A DNA stretch of 64,000 bases from UBA1664 sp964531715 (GTDB lineage: Bacteria > Pseudomonadota > Alphaproteobacteria > Micavibrionales > UBA1664): contig CAZHEE010000001.1 in the NCBI GenBank assembly GCA_964531715.1, positions 291,074 to 355,073 of the forward strand, in the 5' to 3' direction. The notes under the pieces are model-generated. The model was not told the DNA's origin. It saw only the letters and a program-made list of their open reading frames with translations, and ran no database searches. Below, piece after piece: positions 17,701 through 26,862 of the stretch. Every line of letters starts with the position of its first letter. The first letter of the stretch is position 1. The position numbers and the translations under genes are program-made.

Positions 17701-18516
17701 TGCAGAAATAAAATTACCATCAGGATCGATAATTTCCGGTTCTAAATACTGATTTCCTCTTAGATGTTCAGGCAGGCCAATTTCTTTCTTCTGCGCCTCT
17801 GTCAAGCCTGATAAGAATTCTGCTCGATCGTTTGGATCATACGTATCCTCCGTTGTAGGTGGCGGCGACGGGGTTGGCGTTAACGGCCCTGCTACAGGTG
17901 GTACAGGAACTGTCACTGGCGGTTGTGTGGGTTCTTCAACAGTCGGCGGCGTAGGTTCAGTCACTGGACCTGAAGAAGGTGGCGTTACTGGTTTGGATAT
18001 GGGAAGATTAACAGACTGTGTCGGCTCTGACAAAGTTGGATTTTCTGTTTCGCCTGAATTCATCGAAGGATCTTTTACCCCTTCTTTTGATTGTGGGCTA
18101 TCTTGATTTTCTAAAGCTGCGAATGTGGCTTGGTTTATCAACAAGTTTGTTTGTACTAATACTTCTGTTTTTTCATTATCTTGTGCTTCAATAAAAGAGA
18201 GTTGATCTCCTAAAGTGTTATCAAATTGAGGCTCAACATCCACAAATTGATAATTACTTCTGTTAACATCCTGATTATTTTTGTTATCTAAATTATCATC
18301 AGATGATTGATTATACGAACCATTTTCACCGGCAGCAGTCTCAATTTTACTATAATAATAAGTAATAAATTCATCTAAAGATAATTCCATCATCGCTTGA
18401 AGCATTTCAGGATCAAGATCCTCAAATGATATACCCAGCTCTTCAAGCATTTTAATCAAGTCTTCATTGATTTCTTTTATATGATTTGGATTTGTAGTTT
18501 TTAATTGATTTGACAT
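14749..18516 (-). CDS. Very large secreted beta-helix protein with type I secretion C-terminus
   Basis: 1255 residues. The N-terminus (1-60) is acidic and helical without a Sec signal. Residues about 150-225 form a Pro/Thr-rich linker of repeated P-V-T-P units. A cadherin-like beta domain follows (about 255-350). The centre (about 380-800) has short Asn/Gly-rich strands typical of a right-handed parallel beta-helix. Residues about 880-1110 hold further beta repeats with DFGQGGKLDVG-like turns. The last 100 residues (IHDFDASEDRLDF ... LDELIQFETNNIIVV) match the C-terminal targeting domain of type-I-secreted repeat proteins. It is divergent from the secreted subtilase gene, so the pair is likely co-regulated. 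No ABC exporter is in the window. Probable adhesin or polysaccharide-active enzyme; catalytic residues not identified. Confidence 0.82.
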   Translation of the reverse strand: MSNQLKTTNPNHIKEINEDLIKMLEELGISFEDLDPEMLQAMMELSLDEFITYYYSKIETAAGENGSYNQSSDDNLDNKNNQDVNRSNYQFVDVEPQFDNTLGDQLSFIEAQDNEKTEVLVQTNLLINQATFAALENQDSPQSKEGVKDPSMNSGETENPTLSEPTQSVNLPISKPVTPPSSGPVTEPTPPTVEEPTQPPVTVPVPPVAGPLTPTPSPPPTTEDTYDPNDRAEFLSGLTEAQKKEIGLPEHLRGNQYLEPEIIDPDGNFISAAGTSKIKLVEGGLDMSLVDDIQVNHDMTTANVTVDPDGTISIVSYDSQYDGSHDIDVVIKNKDGSVSTEKVNVTFEKSDFLYNFGRGDHYTLQEDANSRYVIETGENHHKLHVTGGSHGLTLEDFAKLEGVDVETLGHRYYRDNIARIEDTYYKEGYEFSEEMANILWSYSVNEKNSNWVLFEKGYEYEDMNLYFHVMRGESDINPIYISSYGDGADPIMGGRIMTGTGRKPYEDNDLNVVIEGLTLNNGVSFTGNFDNIIMENITSYGTISNKNGVENQTFRMSSILDVHKVIPPSAEYTSKSGFRKSGAFTRDSEGFLYEHNYNDLSGWQVEALENPGKYDPGDIFSHGYYFSVDTLDLTFRDNVTTRPSSFGVKSVTGAYMENNVFIDGNAGFFTIGGKESQTRDPDGRLQMNNSFISDNIVTQGAHKPFYKGNVGARAFGFQSNLGEAIVLDNIIMHRLDPNDPIQIAQNKDMAGVRANNKMFEHPLDNTIIYNWDFDKRPDGAEFKYNNTIKNSEVAADLDQITIQNYTKMILDNPDAELTDLFEFLRTRGKENWDDIPGAQEIADYFQEAVGLDISKRLSAQDITFVPFQGAGGIRWDNKENWSTGDVAGTIFGDSVNLNGNWVNYGGTHYLTNLDFGQGGKLDVGQGYLEVMNNLETHDRGSELTVRDSGQFWVNGFSDDDLLDITVTGGRFANTGLFDGHYRLTVSGNSQTILASDDSKFVVDGEDYIKIGFKRSKVGFDGQNGGDAVLELKEGATLEFSLDTEKVSTIREFKSGHFGDAPNVNSIVDLGQANTTLKIDLSEGTFEDGIYQYDLVNDIDNLLGRFGQIDIAGNDNVSGVNTVYNYETDQLSVTIAFNDSSLVGLSTDIYGSGDSDVFFMDDDLGVVETIHDFDASEDRLDFKTILSDFDPLADKISDFVSISRNGNDATISVNKNGTGNNFVDIATLKNSSNLIKGETASLDELIQFETNNIIVV

Positions 18517-18880
18517 TTAAACCCTTCATTATTTTATTTTCTAAACAATTAGAAAAAAATTTATATTAAATTGTAATTATTTATTATACATATGAAAAAT
18601 ATAATAACAAGTTAATATTTATAAATTCCATTATTAGTTATACTGTTAAAGATATTCTAAAAGCATTATTACGCTATATAAAAATTGGCATAATACTGAA
18701 TCTTACTTAAAATGTATAGCTTAAAAAAAAACGCTAAACCATATACAGATTACAAAATTGATAATAAGCCAAGATTTTAATTAGTTTTAATCTATAAAAA
18801 ATTTTCATATAAATTAAACCCGCATTAATCTATTTATGTGAAAATAATAAAGTAAGATTAAAAAAAATAAGGAAAAACTT
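18517..18880. other. AT-rich divergent promoter region of two secreted-protein genes
   Basis: 364 bases, extremely AT-rich, between the starts of the beta-helix protein (leftward) and the subtilase (rightward). No open frame or repeat is convincing. An AAGGAAAAACTTATG ribosome-binding context precedes the subtilase start at 18881. Confidence 0.6.
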
Positions 18881-21800
18881 ATGTCATTAAAATTTAGCTC
18901 TAGCTTAAAATCTTTTGTCGAAAAAGAGGTTTTCACTATAGAAAATCCAAACGCAGGGTCGATTAAAAAAAACAAACAGATTAATACCGGTTCGTCTTAT
19001 GATAAAAAGACTATGCTGGTAGACTTTAAAAGCGGCAATAATATAGAAGACTTGCAGGTTTTATACGAGCAAGGCGGCAGCAGACGCGGATTTAATATGT
19101 ATATCAAAGATGGTAAATTGACTATGTCAGTTTGGAATTTTGATAAAAATGGTTTTGGTTTGAAAACAATTTCGCAAAAAATTAAACCCGACACTGATTA
19201 TACTTCAACGCTGGTATTTGACGGAAAAAATAATGATAGGGGTACCTTTACCGGCTATTTAAACGGCGAAAGCATTGGAGTTGAAAAGGGTGTCGGTTTT
19301 CTTCCTCGACATTCAGGAGGTATTGGGGTTTCAGAGATAAATGGTATTACTATTATTGATGGGAAAAAAGTTAAACAGGCTGAAGAATTTAGTGGAAAAA
19401 TTAATAAAATTGCTCAACATAATGATGCATTAAATAAAAAAGATTTAGATGCATATGAAGCGTCTCTAAAGACTGATTTACCTTTTAATGAGGGTTCAAA
19501 TCTTATCCAGGAAAATCAAAAACAAGAAGAAATTCAAAATTCGAAAAGCAAGCCTAAAGCAGTAAAAGATAATATTACAGTTGATGAAAATTCGAGCGTA
19601 ACATTTAACCCTCTTAATAATGACATTAATGGCGGATCTTTACGCATAATATCTGTTCAAAACCCTCGAAACGGTAAAGTGGAAATTAATCCGGATGGTA
19701 CTTTAACTTTCACACCGGATGCAGGTTTTGTCGGTGTCAGAAGATTTAATTATACAGTTCAAAATGAGGATGGCTCAACAGACACAGCCAGAATTATTGT
19801 AAATGTCTCTGAGTCCAATGATGCACCGACCATGAGTTCCAGAAATTTTGAGATTAATGAAAATGCGGCAATAGGGAGCAAGGTTGGCAAAATTAGGGCA
19901 ACGGATGAAGATGGTGACCCAATCACTTTTAAAATACTAAATCCTGACAGCAAATTTACTATTAATAAAAAAGGTGTTATTTCAATCAAAGATAATCTTG
20001 ATTATGAAAGTACTTCTGAGCATGTCATTACCATAGAGGCCTCAGACGGCACTGCGGTAAGCACTAAAGATTTTGTCATCAAAGTCAACGATGTTGTCGA
20101 GGAGGCAACTTTTGCTACGAATGACATGATGCTTCCGGGCAGGCAAAAAAGCTTCACCGGGGAGGGTGTGAAAGTCGCTGTCATTGATGACGGTTTTGAT
20201 ATGAACCACAAAGATTTAAAGGATGATTATGATAATACTTTAGATTATGACTGGGCAGATAAGGATAATAATCCTGTTTTTCAAAAAAGTAATTATCATG
20301 GAACTGCGGTTATGGGGATTATTGGCGCAGATGATAACGGTTTTGGCATAACCGGTGTCGCCCATAATGCAACATTAGCCGGGTTACGTAATCAATATGG
20401 GGGCAAAAATAGTGTTAAGATACTTCAAAATGCTTTAATGGACGGAGCACGATTTGACGTAGTCAATGGTTCTTGGGGATATTCACCTTTTTACGATAAT
20501 TTTGATGAACCTGAAAATAAAGGATTTGAAAATGCTTTAAATTATAACGTAAAATTTGGGCGCGATGGTTTAGGAACAAATATTGTTCTTGCTGCTGGAA
20601 ATTCACAAGCTACAGGTAACGTAAATTATACTAACTTACAAAATGCTATTGAAACAATTGCTGTAGGTGCAATAGACATTAAAACTTTAAAGGCCGCCAA
20701 TACTACGACACCAGGCGCCGCCGTATTGGTTTCTGCAAAAGGCGTCAATTATGAAACGACAGATATAACAGGTTCCGAAGGTTATTCTAAAACTGATTAT
20801 ATTAGCGCAAGCGGAACATCGTTTTCTGCCCCTCATGTTAGTGGTGTTGTAGCGTTAATGCTAGAAGCAAATCCCAATTTAGGATGGAGGGATGTGCAGG
20901 AGATTTTAGCTTTAACAGCTGTCAAAATCGATGATACTTCGCATAGAATAAAGACTTCCTCGTGGCAGGAAAATGGTGCAACCAATGCAAATGGCGGAGG
21001 CATGTGGACAAGTAATGTAGTAGGTTTTGGTCTAGTTGATGACCATGCGGCAGTCCGTTTGGCAGAAACATGGAATTTGCAACAAACAAGCTCGAATATG
21101 ATTGAAAATTTTTATGATGAAAATGTAAATAAAGCCATTCCTGATCCTGGTACCCTCTCCTCAAAAATAATTGTCACAGATGATATGGATATGGAGCAAG
21201 TTGAAGTTCGGGTTGATTTAGATCATACCTCGGTCGGCGATTTAAGAATCTATTTAATAAGTCCGCAAGGTACTGAAAGTATTTTATATACTGGCGGGAG
21301 CGCGCGGCATATCGCGAATAATAATCCTGCAGTCCAGTCAACATATAAAAATGATTATTTAGATTTTAAGTTTACTTCTAATGAATTTTGGGGGGAAAGC
21401 TCGGTAGGGACGTGGACTCTTCGTGTAGAAGACTTAACTAAAAATCCGAAATGGGATGGAAATGTCTTTGAAAATGGAACCGGTGTTTTTAATAATTGGT
21501 CATTAAATCTTATCGGCAATAATGCGTCTGATGATGATGTTTACGTATATACGGATAGCTTTGCTGAACTTGGGTTCTCTAAATCTCGCAGAATACTTAA
21601 AGACACAGAGGGAGATGATACAATTAATGCATCGGGCGTTAGTGATAAAGTTTCAGTACATTTAGATAGCCATATGAAAATTTCTGGTCATCACATTAAT
21701 ATCGTTAGTGGAACTGAAATTGAAAACGTAGTGACAGGTGATGGAAATGATCTGATCACAGGAAGTGATGCGGGTAATTCACTTATATCTGGGCGCGGTA

Positions 21801-22384
21801 ATGACAAGATTAATGGCGGAGCGGGCAATGATTTCATAGTTGGCGGGGCAGGCAATGACATTATTGACGGCGGGGATGGTATAGATACATCTTTTTATCA
21901 AGGTTTATTTGAAGATTTTACCTTTCAGATCATTGATATAGGTAATAAAGTTGTTAATGTTATTAATGATATCTATAATGAAGTCGATGAGCTGACAAAT
22001 GTTGAATGGTTTAGTTTTTCTGATTTTACCTTATCTTTCAGCGAGCTAGGCGATAGTGACCCAGATTTGATACCAACAAATAAATTTGAGGGTTTTACAC
22101 CACAAATTTCTACTGAAGAATTAAAAGAAGGTTTAGAATCCAAAGTTCTGAAAGGGGAAAGTGCTTCACTGAAGGAATATATCAATATTAATGAGCTATT
22201 ATATAATAATGATGATGATCTAGATGCAACTATTTTGAACGCATTTTTAGATAACTCAGAACAAGGTATTTCATCAAATAAATTTTCAGATAAATCTGGC
22301 GAGTTGTATGCGAGCGGACATGATTTAGTGTCAAATGACCTCTCGAATCTTCTTTTAGATACAGAAATAAGCACGCTTTTGTAA
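18881..22384 (+). CDS. Secreted kexin-like subtilase with LamG-like, cadherin, P-domain and RTX repeats
   Basis: 1167 residues. N-terminal LamG-like lectin domain (about 40-180); cadherin/VCBS-type repeats (about 230-405); S8 peptidase (about 420-700) with triad Asp436 (VAVIDDGFD), His473 (YHGTAVMG) and Ser647 (GTSFSAPHVSG); P/Homo-B domain (about 756-877) with the GDLRIYLISPQGT signature; then calcium-binding nonapeptide repeats (about 950-1005, GGAGNDFIVGGAGNDIIDGG). No Sec signal peptide, so type I export with the C-terminal part as signal is expected. Predicted extracellular calcium-dependent endopeptidase. The domain order resembles proprotein-convertase-like proteases of aquatic bacteria. 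Divergent from another type I substrate. Confidence 0.93.
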   Translation: MSLKFSSSLKSFVEKEVFTIENPNAGSIKKNKQINTGSSYDKKTMLVDFKSGNNIEDLQVLYEQGGSRRGFNMYIKDGKLTMSVWNFDKNGFGLKTISQKIKPDTDYTSTLVFDGKNNDRGTFTGYLNGESIGVEKGVGFLPRHSGGIGVSEINGITIIDGKKVKQAEEFSGKINKIAQHNDALNKKDLDAYEASLKTDLPFNEGSNLIQENQKQEEIQNSKSKPKAVKDNITVDENSSVTFNPLNNDINGGSLRIISVQNPRNGKVEINPDGTLTFTPDAGFVGVRRFNYTVQNEDGSTDTARIIVNVSESNDAPTMSSRNFEINENAAIGSKVGKIRATDEDGDPITFKILNPDSKFTINKKGVISIKDNLDYESTSEHVITIEASDGTAVSTKDFVIKVNDVVEEATFATNDMMLPGRQKSFTGEGVKVAVIDDGFDMNHKDLKDDYDNTLDYDWADKDNNPVFQKSNYHGTAVMGIIGADDNGFGITGVAHNATLAGLRNQYGGKNSVKILQNALMDGARFDVVNGSWGYSPFYDNFDEPENKGFENALNYNVKFGRDGLGTNIVLAAGNSQATGNVNYTNLQNAIETIAVGAIDIKTLKAANTTTPGAAVLVSAKGVNYETTDITGSEGYSKTDYISASGTSFSAPHVSGVVALMLEANPNLGWRDVQEILALTAVKIDDTSHRIKTSSWQENGATNANGGGMWTSNVVGFGLVDDHAAVRLAETWNLQQTSSNMIENFYDENVNKAIPDPGTLSSKIIVTDDMDMEQVEVRVDLDHTSVGDLRIYLISPQGTESILYTGGSARHIANNNPAVQSTYKNDYLDFKFTSNEFWGESSVGTWTLRVEDLTKNPKWDGNVFENGTGVFNNWSLNLIGNNASDDDVYVYTDSFAELGFSKSRRILKDTEGDDTINASGVSDKVSVHLDSHMKISGHHINIVSGTEIENVVTGDGNDLITGSDAGNSLISGRGNDKINGGAGNDFIVGGAGNDIIDGGDGIDTSFYQGLFEDFTFQIIDIGNKVVNVINDIYNEVDELTNVEWFSFSDFTLSFSELGDSDPDLIPTNKFEGFTPQISTEELKEGLESKVLKGESASLKEYININELLYNNDDDLDATILNAFLDNSEQGISSNKFSDKSGELYASGHDLVSNDLSNLLLDTEISTLL

Positions 22385-22437
22385 ACATATTAAGGATATT
22401 TATCTTTATATTATGTTATAGATTATACAGTAAACAT

Positions 22438-22457
22438 CCACGGGCTAAGGTCCGTGG
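22438..22457. terminator. Hairpin downstream of the subtilase gene
   Basis: CCACGG pairs with CCGTGG around GCTAAGGT, about 55 bases after the subtilase stop and followed by T-rich sequence on the + strand. It may terminate that transcript. Hairpins of this CCACGGGCTAAG type also occur at ends of IS200/IS605-like elements, but no transposase is present here. Confidence 0.45.
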
Positions 22458-22582
22458 TGTCTACTTTGTTTCACGCGCTTTTATACTACTTTTTTTCTTT
22501 GGTTTTTTTTATAGTGCTCTATAATACTTTCATTGATGCTAAAATACGCTGACAAGTAACTTATTATAAATAATAACTCACT

Positions 22583-22900
22583 CTACTTCCTCAAACACCC
22601 TTGATATTGCTCAGCTAAACGGCGGTTTTTTTCCTGCTCCATTTGCGCCTGATTATACCAACCTTCGGCCTTGCGTTTGAAGCTCATGGCTTGCTCGCGC
22701 CAATAGTCTTCGCGGCAGCTTGGGGCAGGCATTGATTGATCTTGTGCAAAAATATTTTCATTCATATCATTTATCACGGTCGTGACCTCACCATCACCTG
22801 CGGTGCGCGTTTTATAGGGCGTATCGTCATATGATTTCATGGTTGAGCATGCCTGTAACCCTAATACAGCCAATCCGATTAATGCTAATTTCAATGTCAT
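22583..22900 (-). CDS. Small lipoprotein
   Basis: 105 residues: lipoprotein signal peptide with lipobox LQAC (Cys18), a polar middle, and a C-terminal helix rich in Glu/Gln/Lys/Arg (AEGWYNQAQMEQEKNRRLAE) with conserved-looking cysteines at SCREDYW and the extreme end GCLRK. Family not recognised. The last 40 codons recur as a detached fragment at 34870-34988, showing past duplication of this locus. The gene stands alone between the subtilase and a divergent CBS-domain gene. Confidence 0.8.
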   Translation of the reverse strand: MTLKLALIGLAVLGLQACSTMKSYDDTPYKTRTAGDGEVTTVINDMNENIFAQDQSMPAPSCREDYWREQAMSFKRKAEGWYNQAQMEQEKNRRLAEQYQGCLRK

Positions 22901-23045
22901 ATTTTAATCCTTTCATTTTTTCTATGGTCATAAAAACGATAGAGTGCGGGCTGTTGTTCCCTTTGTAAATTATAAAGCTTGAAATATCTTGCGCGTACGC
23001 TACTGTAATAGATGTTAAAAATCAACCGCTTGAGAGGTTTTTTCG

Positions 23046-23576
23046 ATGCCTAAAATTAAAGATACTACTTTTACGATTAAAGATATGCCTGAATTTCGGG
23101 ATCGCGATGAGGTTTTGAGAATGCCGAAAGAAGCATTACTTGCCGATGCCGTGAAGGCAATGGTTGAGGCCAATTACGGTTCGATTATCGCAACAGAAGG
23201 GAAAACCGATAAGATTGCAGGCATTGTCACTGAACGTGATCTCATGACAAAAGTGCTTTATAAAAATATGAATTACAAAAAACTGAAGCTTGAAGATATT
23301 ATGACGGCACGGGTTCAAACGGCGAATGTCAATGATTCCGTAACAGATTGTCTGCGCCGCATGTCAAATGGTCGCTTCCGTCACATGCCTGTTATTGATG
23401 ATGAGGGTATTTTGGTCGGCATGATGTCACAAGGGGATTTTGTCGCCTACACATGGCCCGAGCTTTGGAAGCGCGTGAAGGAAGAGGCAAATATCGTCAT
23501 CCATAATAAATATCAGCCCTTACTCATTTTAGGCGGTGTTTTGATATATACTGCAATATTGCTCCTTTTCGTATAA
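23046..23576 (+). CDS. CBS-domain-pair protein with C-terminal membrane anchor
   Basis: 176 residues: two CBS motifs (DAVKAMVEANYGSIIAT ... IAGIVTERDL, and DCLRRMSNGRFRHMPVID ... LVGMMSQGDF), which usually bind adenine nucleotides, followed by a hydrophobic C-terminal helix (LLILGGVLIYTAILLLFV). The tail anchor is unusual for a simple CBS pair and would place the sensor at the inner membrane. The next gene (SIMPL) begins 12 bases later, so probably one operon. Confidence 0.9.
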   Translation: MPKIKDTTFTIKDMPEFRDRDEVLRMPKEALLADAVKAMVEANYGSIIATEGKTDKIAGIVTERDLMTKVLYKNMNYKKLKLEDIMTARVQTANVNDSVTDCLRRMSNGRFRHMPVIDDEGILVGMMSQGDFVAYTWPELWKRVKEEANIVIHNKYQPLLILGGVLIYTAILLLFV

Positions 23577-23588
23577 GGAATTTTAATC

Positions 23589-24332
23589 ATGCGTTTCTCG
23601 TTTTTATTTATTGCCACGGCTCTTTTATTTCCACTATTGGCACAGGCTCAAAACACTACAACAGGGCTGCCGCAAGGGCAGACCGCACTGAATATTTCCG
23701 CAACCGAGTCGGTTGAGATTGATCAAGATCTGCTCGTTGCATCTTTACGGATACAGCATGAAGCCGAACAAGCCTCGGACGTGCAAAAGACGATTAATGA
23801 AACGATGGGCAAGGCTGTCGCGCTAGTGAAGCAATCACCTGACATCGATCTCCAAACGGGTCAATATTATGTCAGCCCTGATTACCGTCAAATCCGTAAT
23901 CAGGAAACGGGGGAGCGCACGCGCGAGATTGAGAAATGGCGCGGCTCTCAAACTTTGATTTTAAAGTCAAAAAATGCCGAAGATATTTTAAAAGTGACAG
24001 GGCAGTTGCAAGATATGGATTTTGTGATGAACAGCCTTAGTTATCAATTGTCGCCAGCGCTATACCAATCGACACGTGACTCACTTATGGAGGATACTGT
24101 TCAAGCACTGCAAAAACGCGCCGAACGCGTTGCAAGGGCTTTAGGTAAACAAACGGTCGATATCGTTGAGATTAATGTGGATGCCATGCCTAATATACCA
24201 CGCCCTGTCTATGCACGTGCCGCAATGATGGAGACTATGGCGATGGCAAGCGATGCAATGGCACCGCCAAGTGCAGAGGCTGGCAAAGACACGGTAAGTA
24301 TGACAATCAACGCCCGCGCGATTTTAGAATAA
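23589..24332 (+). CDS. SIMPL-domain (DUF541) periplasmic protein
   Basis: 247 residues with a Sec signal peptide (ending LLAQAQ about residue 20) and the SIMPL/DUF541 fold: LNISATESVEIDQDLLVASL early, then a characteristic ALQKRAERVARALGKQ helix and TVSMTINARAILE last strand. Members are periplasmic or outer-membrane associated proteins of unclear role. Located 12 bases after the CBS gene. A Met/Ala-rich loop precedes the last strand. Confidence 0.9.
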   Translation: MRFSFLFIATALLFPLLAQAQNTTTGLPQGQTALNISATESVEIDQDLLVASLRIQHEAEQASDVQKTINETMGKAVALVKQSPDIDLQTGQYYVSPDYRQIRNQETGERTREIEKWRGSQTLILKSKNAEDILKVTGQLQDMDFVMNSLSYQLSPALYQSTRDSLMEDTVQALQKRAERVARALGKQTVDIVEINVDAMPNIPRPVYARAAMMETMAMASDAMAPPSAEAGKDTVSMTINARAILE

Positions 24333-24410
24333 AATTTTTTAGGAAGCTTGATTGCTTTATATAAATTTGCTTTAGTCGTAATTATATTCTAAATATAAGG
24401 AAAATCACTT

Positions 24411-24950
24411 ATGAATATTGATAAATTGCCTGCCGGTAAAGATGTCCCGAATGACTTGAATGTCATCATTGAAAATTCTAAAGGTGCCGTCCCTGTTAAA
24501 TATGAAATGGATAAGAGCACAGGCATGATGTTTGTTGACCGCTTTATCCATACACCGATGTTTTATCCGGCGAATTACGGCTTTATTCCGCATACGCTTG
24601 GCGGTGATGGTGACCCGTTGGATGTCATGGTTTTGGGTGAGATGCCTGTCGTTCCCGGCGCAGTTCTACGCTCCCGCCCTGTGGCTGTTTTATTGATGGA
24701 GGATGACGGCGGTCAGGATGAGAAAATTATCGCCGTGCCGGTTTCAAAAATGTTTCCCTATCATGATAATATTGCGGATCTAGATGATATCCGCCCGATT
24801 ATCAAGGAACAGATTGAACATTTCTTCACCCATTACAAAGACCTCGAAAAGGGTAAATGGGCTAAAATTCTCGGCTGGAAAGGCGCGGATGAGGCGAAAA
24901 AGCTTATCCTTGATGGCGTTGAGCGGCAGAATAATCAAAAAGCCGCATAA
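24411..24950 (+). CDS. ppa: Inorganic pyrophosphatase
   Basis: Soluble family I pyrophosphatase that hydrolyses PPi to drive biosynthesis. The signature DGDPLDVMVL (metal-binding aspartates) and upstream YPANYGFIPHTLGG are intact, as are the KYEMDK and FTHYKDLEKGKW segments. 179 residues is the standard bacterial hexameric length. Preceded by AAGGAAAATCACTTATG, a good ribosome-binding site. A single-gene unit. Confidence 0.97.
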   Translation: MNIDKLPAGKDVPNDLNVIIENSKGAVPVKYEMDKSTGMMFVDRFIHTPMFYPANYGFIPHTLGGDGDPLDVMVLGEMPVVPGAVLRSRPVAVLLMEDDGGQDEKIIAVPVSKMFPYHDNIADLDDIRPIIKEQIEHFFTHYKDLEKGKWAKILGWKGADEAKKLILDGVERQNNQKAA

Positions 24951-25017
24951 TAATTTGTTGAAAGTTAAACTTTATCGACTAATCTAGTGTCACAATTAAA
25001 TCTTGAAAGAACATTCC

Positions 25018-25770
25018 ATGTCTGAAAAAGAAAATCAACAAACGCAACAACTTCCGCTTTTTTATTTAAAACCGATTTTGCTGGATGGAAAACGGCACCA
25101 AAACAAATCTTTGAAAAAAGATTTTGGTCTGGGCTTTACTTCTATGAGCAATGCTGTACCCGTTAACATGCTCGAATTACCGCAAGTTGCACATTTCTAC
25201 CCGATTGCTTTTTCGAATGATGGTATGGCAACGCCGGTTGCTATTTTGGGTGTACGTAATGATGAAAATTTATTCGTTAACGCAAAAGGCGAATGGAAAA
25301 ATGATGCTTATATCCCGTCATATATCAGACGATATCCATTTATATTAACAGAAATGAACGATGGTCAATCTTTATCTTTATGTATTGATGACAACGCTAT
25401 TGTTTTGACAGAGGATGATTCAAACCCTTTATTTGATAGTGAGGCTCAACCAACTGAGCTGACGAAAAATGCGATGGAATTTTGCAAATCATATCATGCT
25501 GCTAGCCAGCAAACAGTTGAATTTTCAAAAGCATTGGCGGACAGCGGATTACTGATAGAAAGAACAGCAGAGCTAAGCCTGCAAAATGGTACGAAAGTTA
25601 ATTTCTCTGGTTTTTGTATTATTGATGAAGAAAAATTTAATAAGCTTGATGATGATACATTCAATGAATGGCGCACCAAAGGTTGGATTGGTGCAATCTA
25701 TGCCCATTTATTTTCAGGATATCATTGGAATAACATTACTAAACTCCTCAATGAGCGTATGAAAAGCTAA
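25018..25770 (+). CDS. SapC-family protein
   Basis: 251 residues from ATG at 25018 (a TTG 15 bases upstream would add five residues). The middle contains HFYPIAFSNDGMATPVAILGVR and the YIPSYIRRYPFIL segment, then LSLCIDDN, which define the SapC-like family common in alphaproteobacteria and named after a Campylobacter S-layer component. The actual function in this phylum is unknown; it often accompanies genes for aromatic/flavin halogenases, absent here. Slightly AT-rich. Stand-alone after ppa. Confidence 0.88.
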   Translation: MSEKENQQTQQLPLFYLKPILLDGKRHQNKSLKKDFGLGFTSMSNAVPVNMLELPQVAHFYPIAFSNDGMATPVAILGVRNDENLFVNAKGEWKNDAYIPSYIRRYPFILTEMNDGQSLSLCIDDNAIVLTEDDSNPLFDSEAQPTELTKNAMEFCKSYHAASQQTVEFSKALADSGLLIERTAELSLQNGTKVNFSGFCIIDEEKFNKLDDDTFNEWRTKGWIGAIYAHLFSGYHWNNITKLLNERMKS

Positions 25771-26129
25771 TATTTAGGATAAAATTAATATTTCTAATGA
25801 TAAATACATTGCCCAAAATGAGATTTATTGAAATATTTAAGGTGGATGGAAGTTTCTCTGTTTAACCGAGCACACTTGGAGACTATAATAGATTAAAGTA
25901 TACCTGCGAAAAGATCGAAGCTACCTTTATATACTTATACCGCTAAAATGAAGGCGGATACCGAAAAAAACCTCACCGCGATTTATGATTCAGTTCAGGA
26001 CATTTTACGTACTGAGAACTTAGACCTTACCGTCACAATGCATTAGTCTTTCACATGACAATTCATAATAAGCGTGATACGCTTCAATCTTATAAATAAT
26101 AAGAAACGAAAAAGAGAGCATTAAGTTTT
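25771..26129. other. Intergenic region with a possible gene remnant
   Basis: About 360 bases without a supported gene. A 32-codon open frame at 25948-26046 (MKADTEKNLTAIYDSVQDIL...) has more gene-like composition than its surroundings and may be the tail of a decayed gene, but I cannot assign it. The remaining sequence shows no repeat of the window's palindrome classes. Confidence 0.4.
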
Positions 26130-26768
26130 ATGCATATTGATAAATCCATCCCGACACGTGCCGTTGAAATCCTGATTTCAAAAATCTGCCATGACCTCGT
26201 CTCCCCTGTCGGGGCGGTTAATAACGGTATTGAGTTTTTATCCGAAATGGGTGCAGACGGGTTGCGGGATGGTTTGGGATTGATTGAGCATTCGGCACGG
26301 CAATCCTCTGTCCGCTTACAACTTTTCCGCATGTGTTACGGCGCGGGCGGAAGCGATGCGAAAGTCTCGGGTAAGATGATTTATGAGACACTCCAAAATT
26401 TTCTTGAAGGCGGCAAAGTTTCACTGGATTGGGATTTGATGAATAATATGCCGGATGGTGAGCCGATAACAGGGCATATGAAAACGCTCCTCAATCTGGC
26501 GGTGTTTATTATAGAAGCCCTGCCGAAAGGTGGCTCACTCTCCATCACATGCGAAGATGGCTCTGAAACCATGATGGTTAAAGGAACAGGCGATATGGTT
26601 AAGCCGAAAGAAGGCTCGCTTGAGGCACTTCAAGGCAATCTTCCCATTGATGAGCTTACCCCTAAAGCCATTCACGGTTTTATTACGCGTGCCTATGCCG
26701 TTTTATTCGGTTTCACAATAAAAAGTGATATGAGCGAAGACAGCTTAACATTGACCCTGCATACATAG
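26130..26768 (+). CDS. chpT: ChpT-like histidine phosphotransferase
   Basis: Pseudo-histidine-kinase phosphotransferase that in alphaproteobacteria relays phosphate from CckA to CtrA and CpdR. The hallmark phospho-His segment ISKICHDLVSPVGAVNNGIE is near residue 20, followed by a degenerate Bergerat-like ATPase fold (KTLLNLAVFIIEALPKGGSLSI). 212 residues matches ChpT. It sits directly before the chemotaxis operon, separated by a palindromic repeat and a short gap, an arrangement consistent with CtrA-linked motility control. The paired kinase is not in the window. Confidence 0.88.
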   Translation: MHIDKSIPTRAVEILISKICHDLVSPVGAVNNGIEFLSEMGADGLRDGLGLIEHSARQSSVRLQLFRMCYGAGGSDAKVSGKMIYETLQNFLEGGKVSLDWDLMNNMPDGEPITGHMKTLLNLAVFIIEALPKGGSLSITCEDGSETMMVKGTGDMVKPKEGSLEALQGNLPIDELTPKAIHGFITRAYAVLFGFTIKSDMSEDSLTLTLHT

Positions 26769-26782
26769 GCGTGCCTATTGTT

Positions 26783-26862
26783 GTCATCCCGAGCGAAGTG
26801 TAACGAAGTCGAGGGATCTCATTCATAGATTCCTCCGCTCACTATGGTTCGGTCGGAATGAC
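26783..26862. repeat. Intergenic palindromic element (GTCATCCCGAGCG class)
   Basis: An 80-bp element between chpT and cheA bounded by GTCATCC and GAATGAC with internal GAGGGATCT ... AGATTCCTCCGC. It shares the end sequences and two-hairpin layout of the elements inside dxs, and its closest relative here is the copy at 34777-34848. May form a bidirectional hairpin terminator. Confidence 0.82.

Noticed and set aside
22438..22457. IS200/IS605 element
   Set aside because: Only one hairpin of that type is seen, with no transposase frame near; a terminator explains it adequately.
25948..26046. 32-codon frame upstream of chpT
   Set aside because: Composition is gene-like but no family or start signal; kept only as a possible remnant in the intergenic note.
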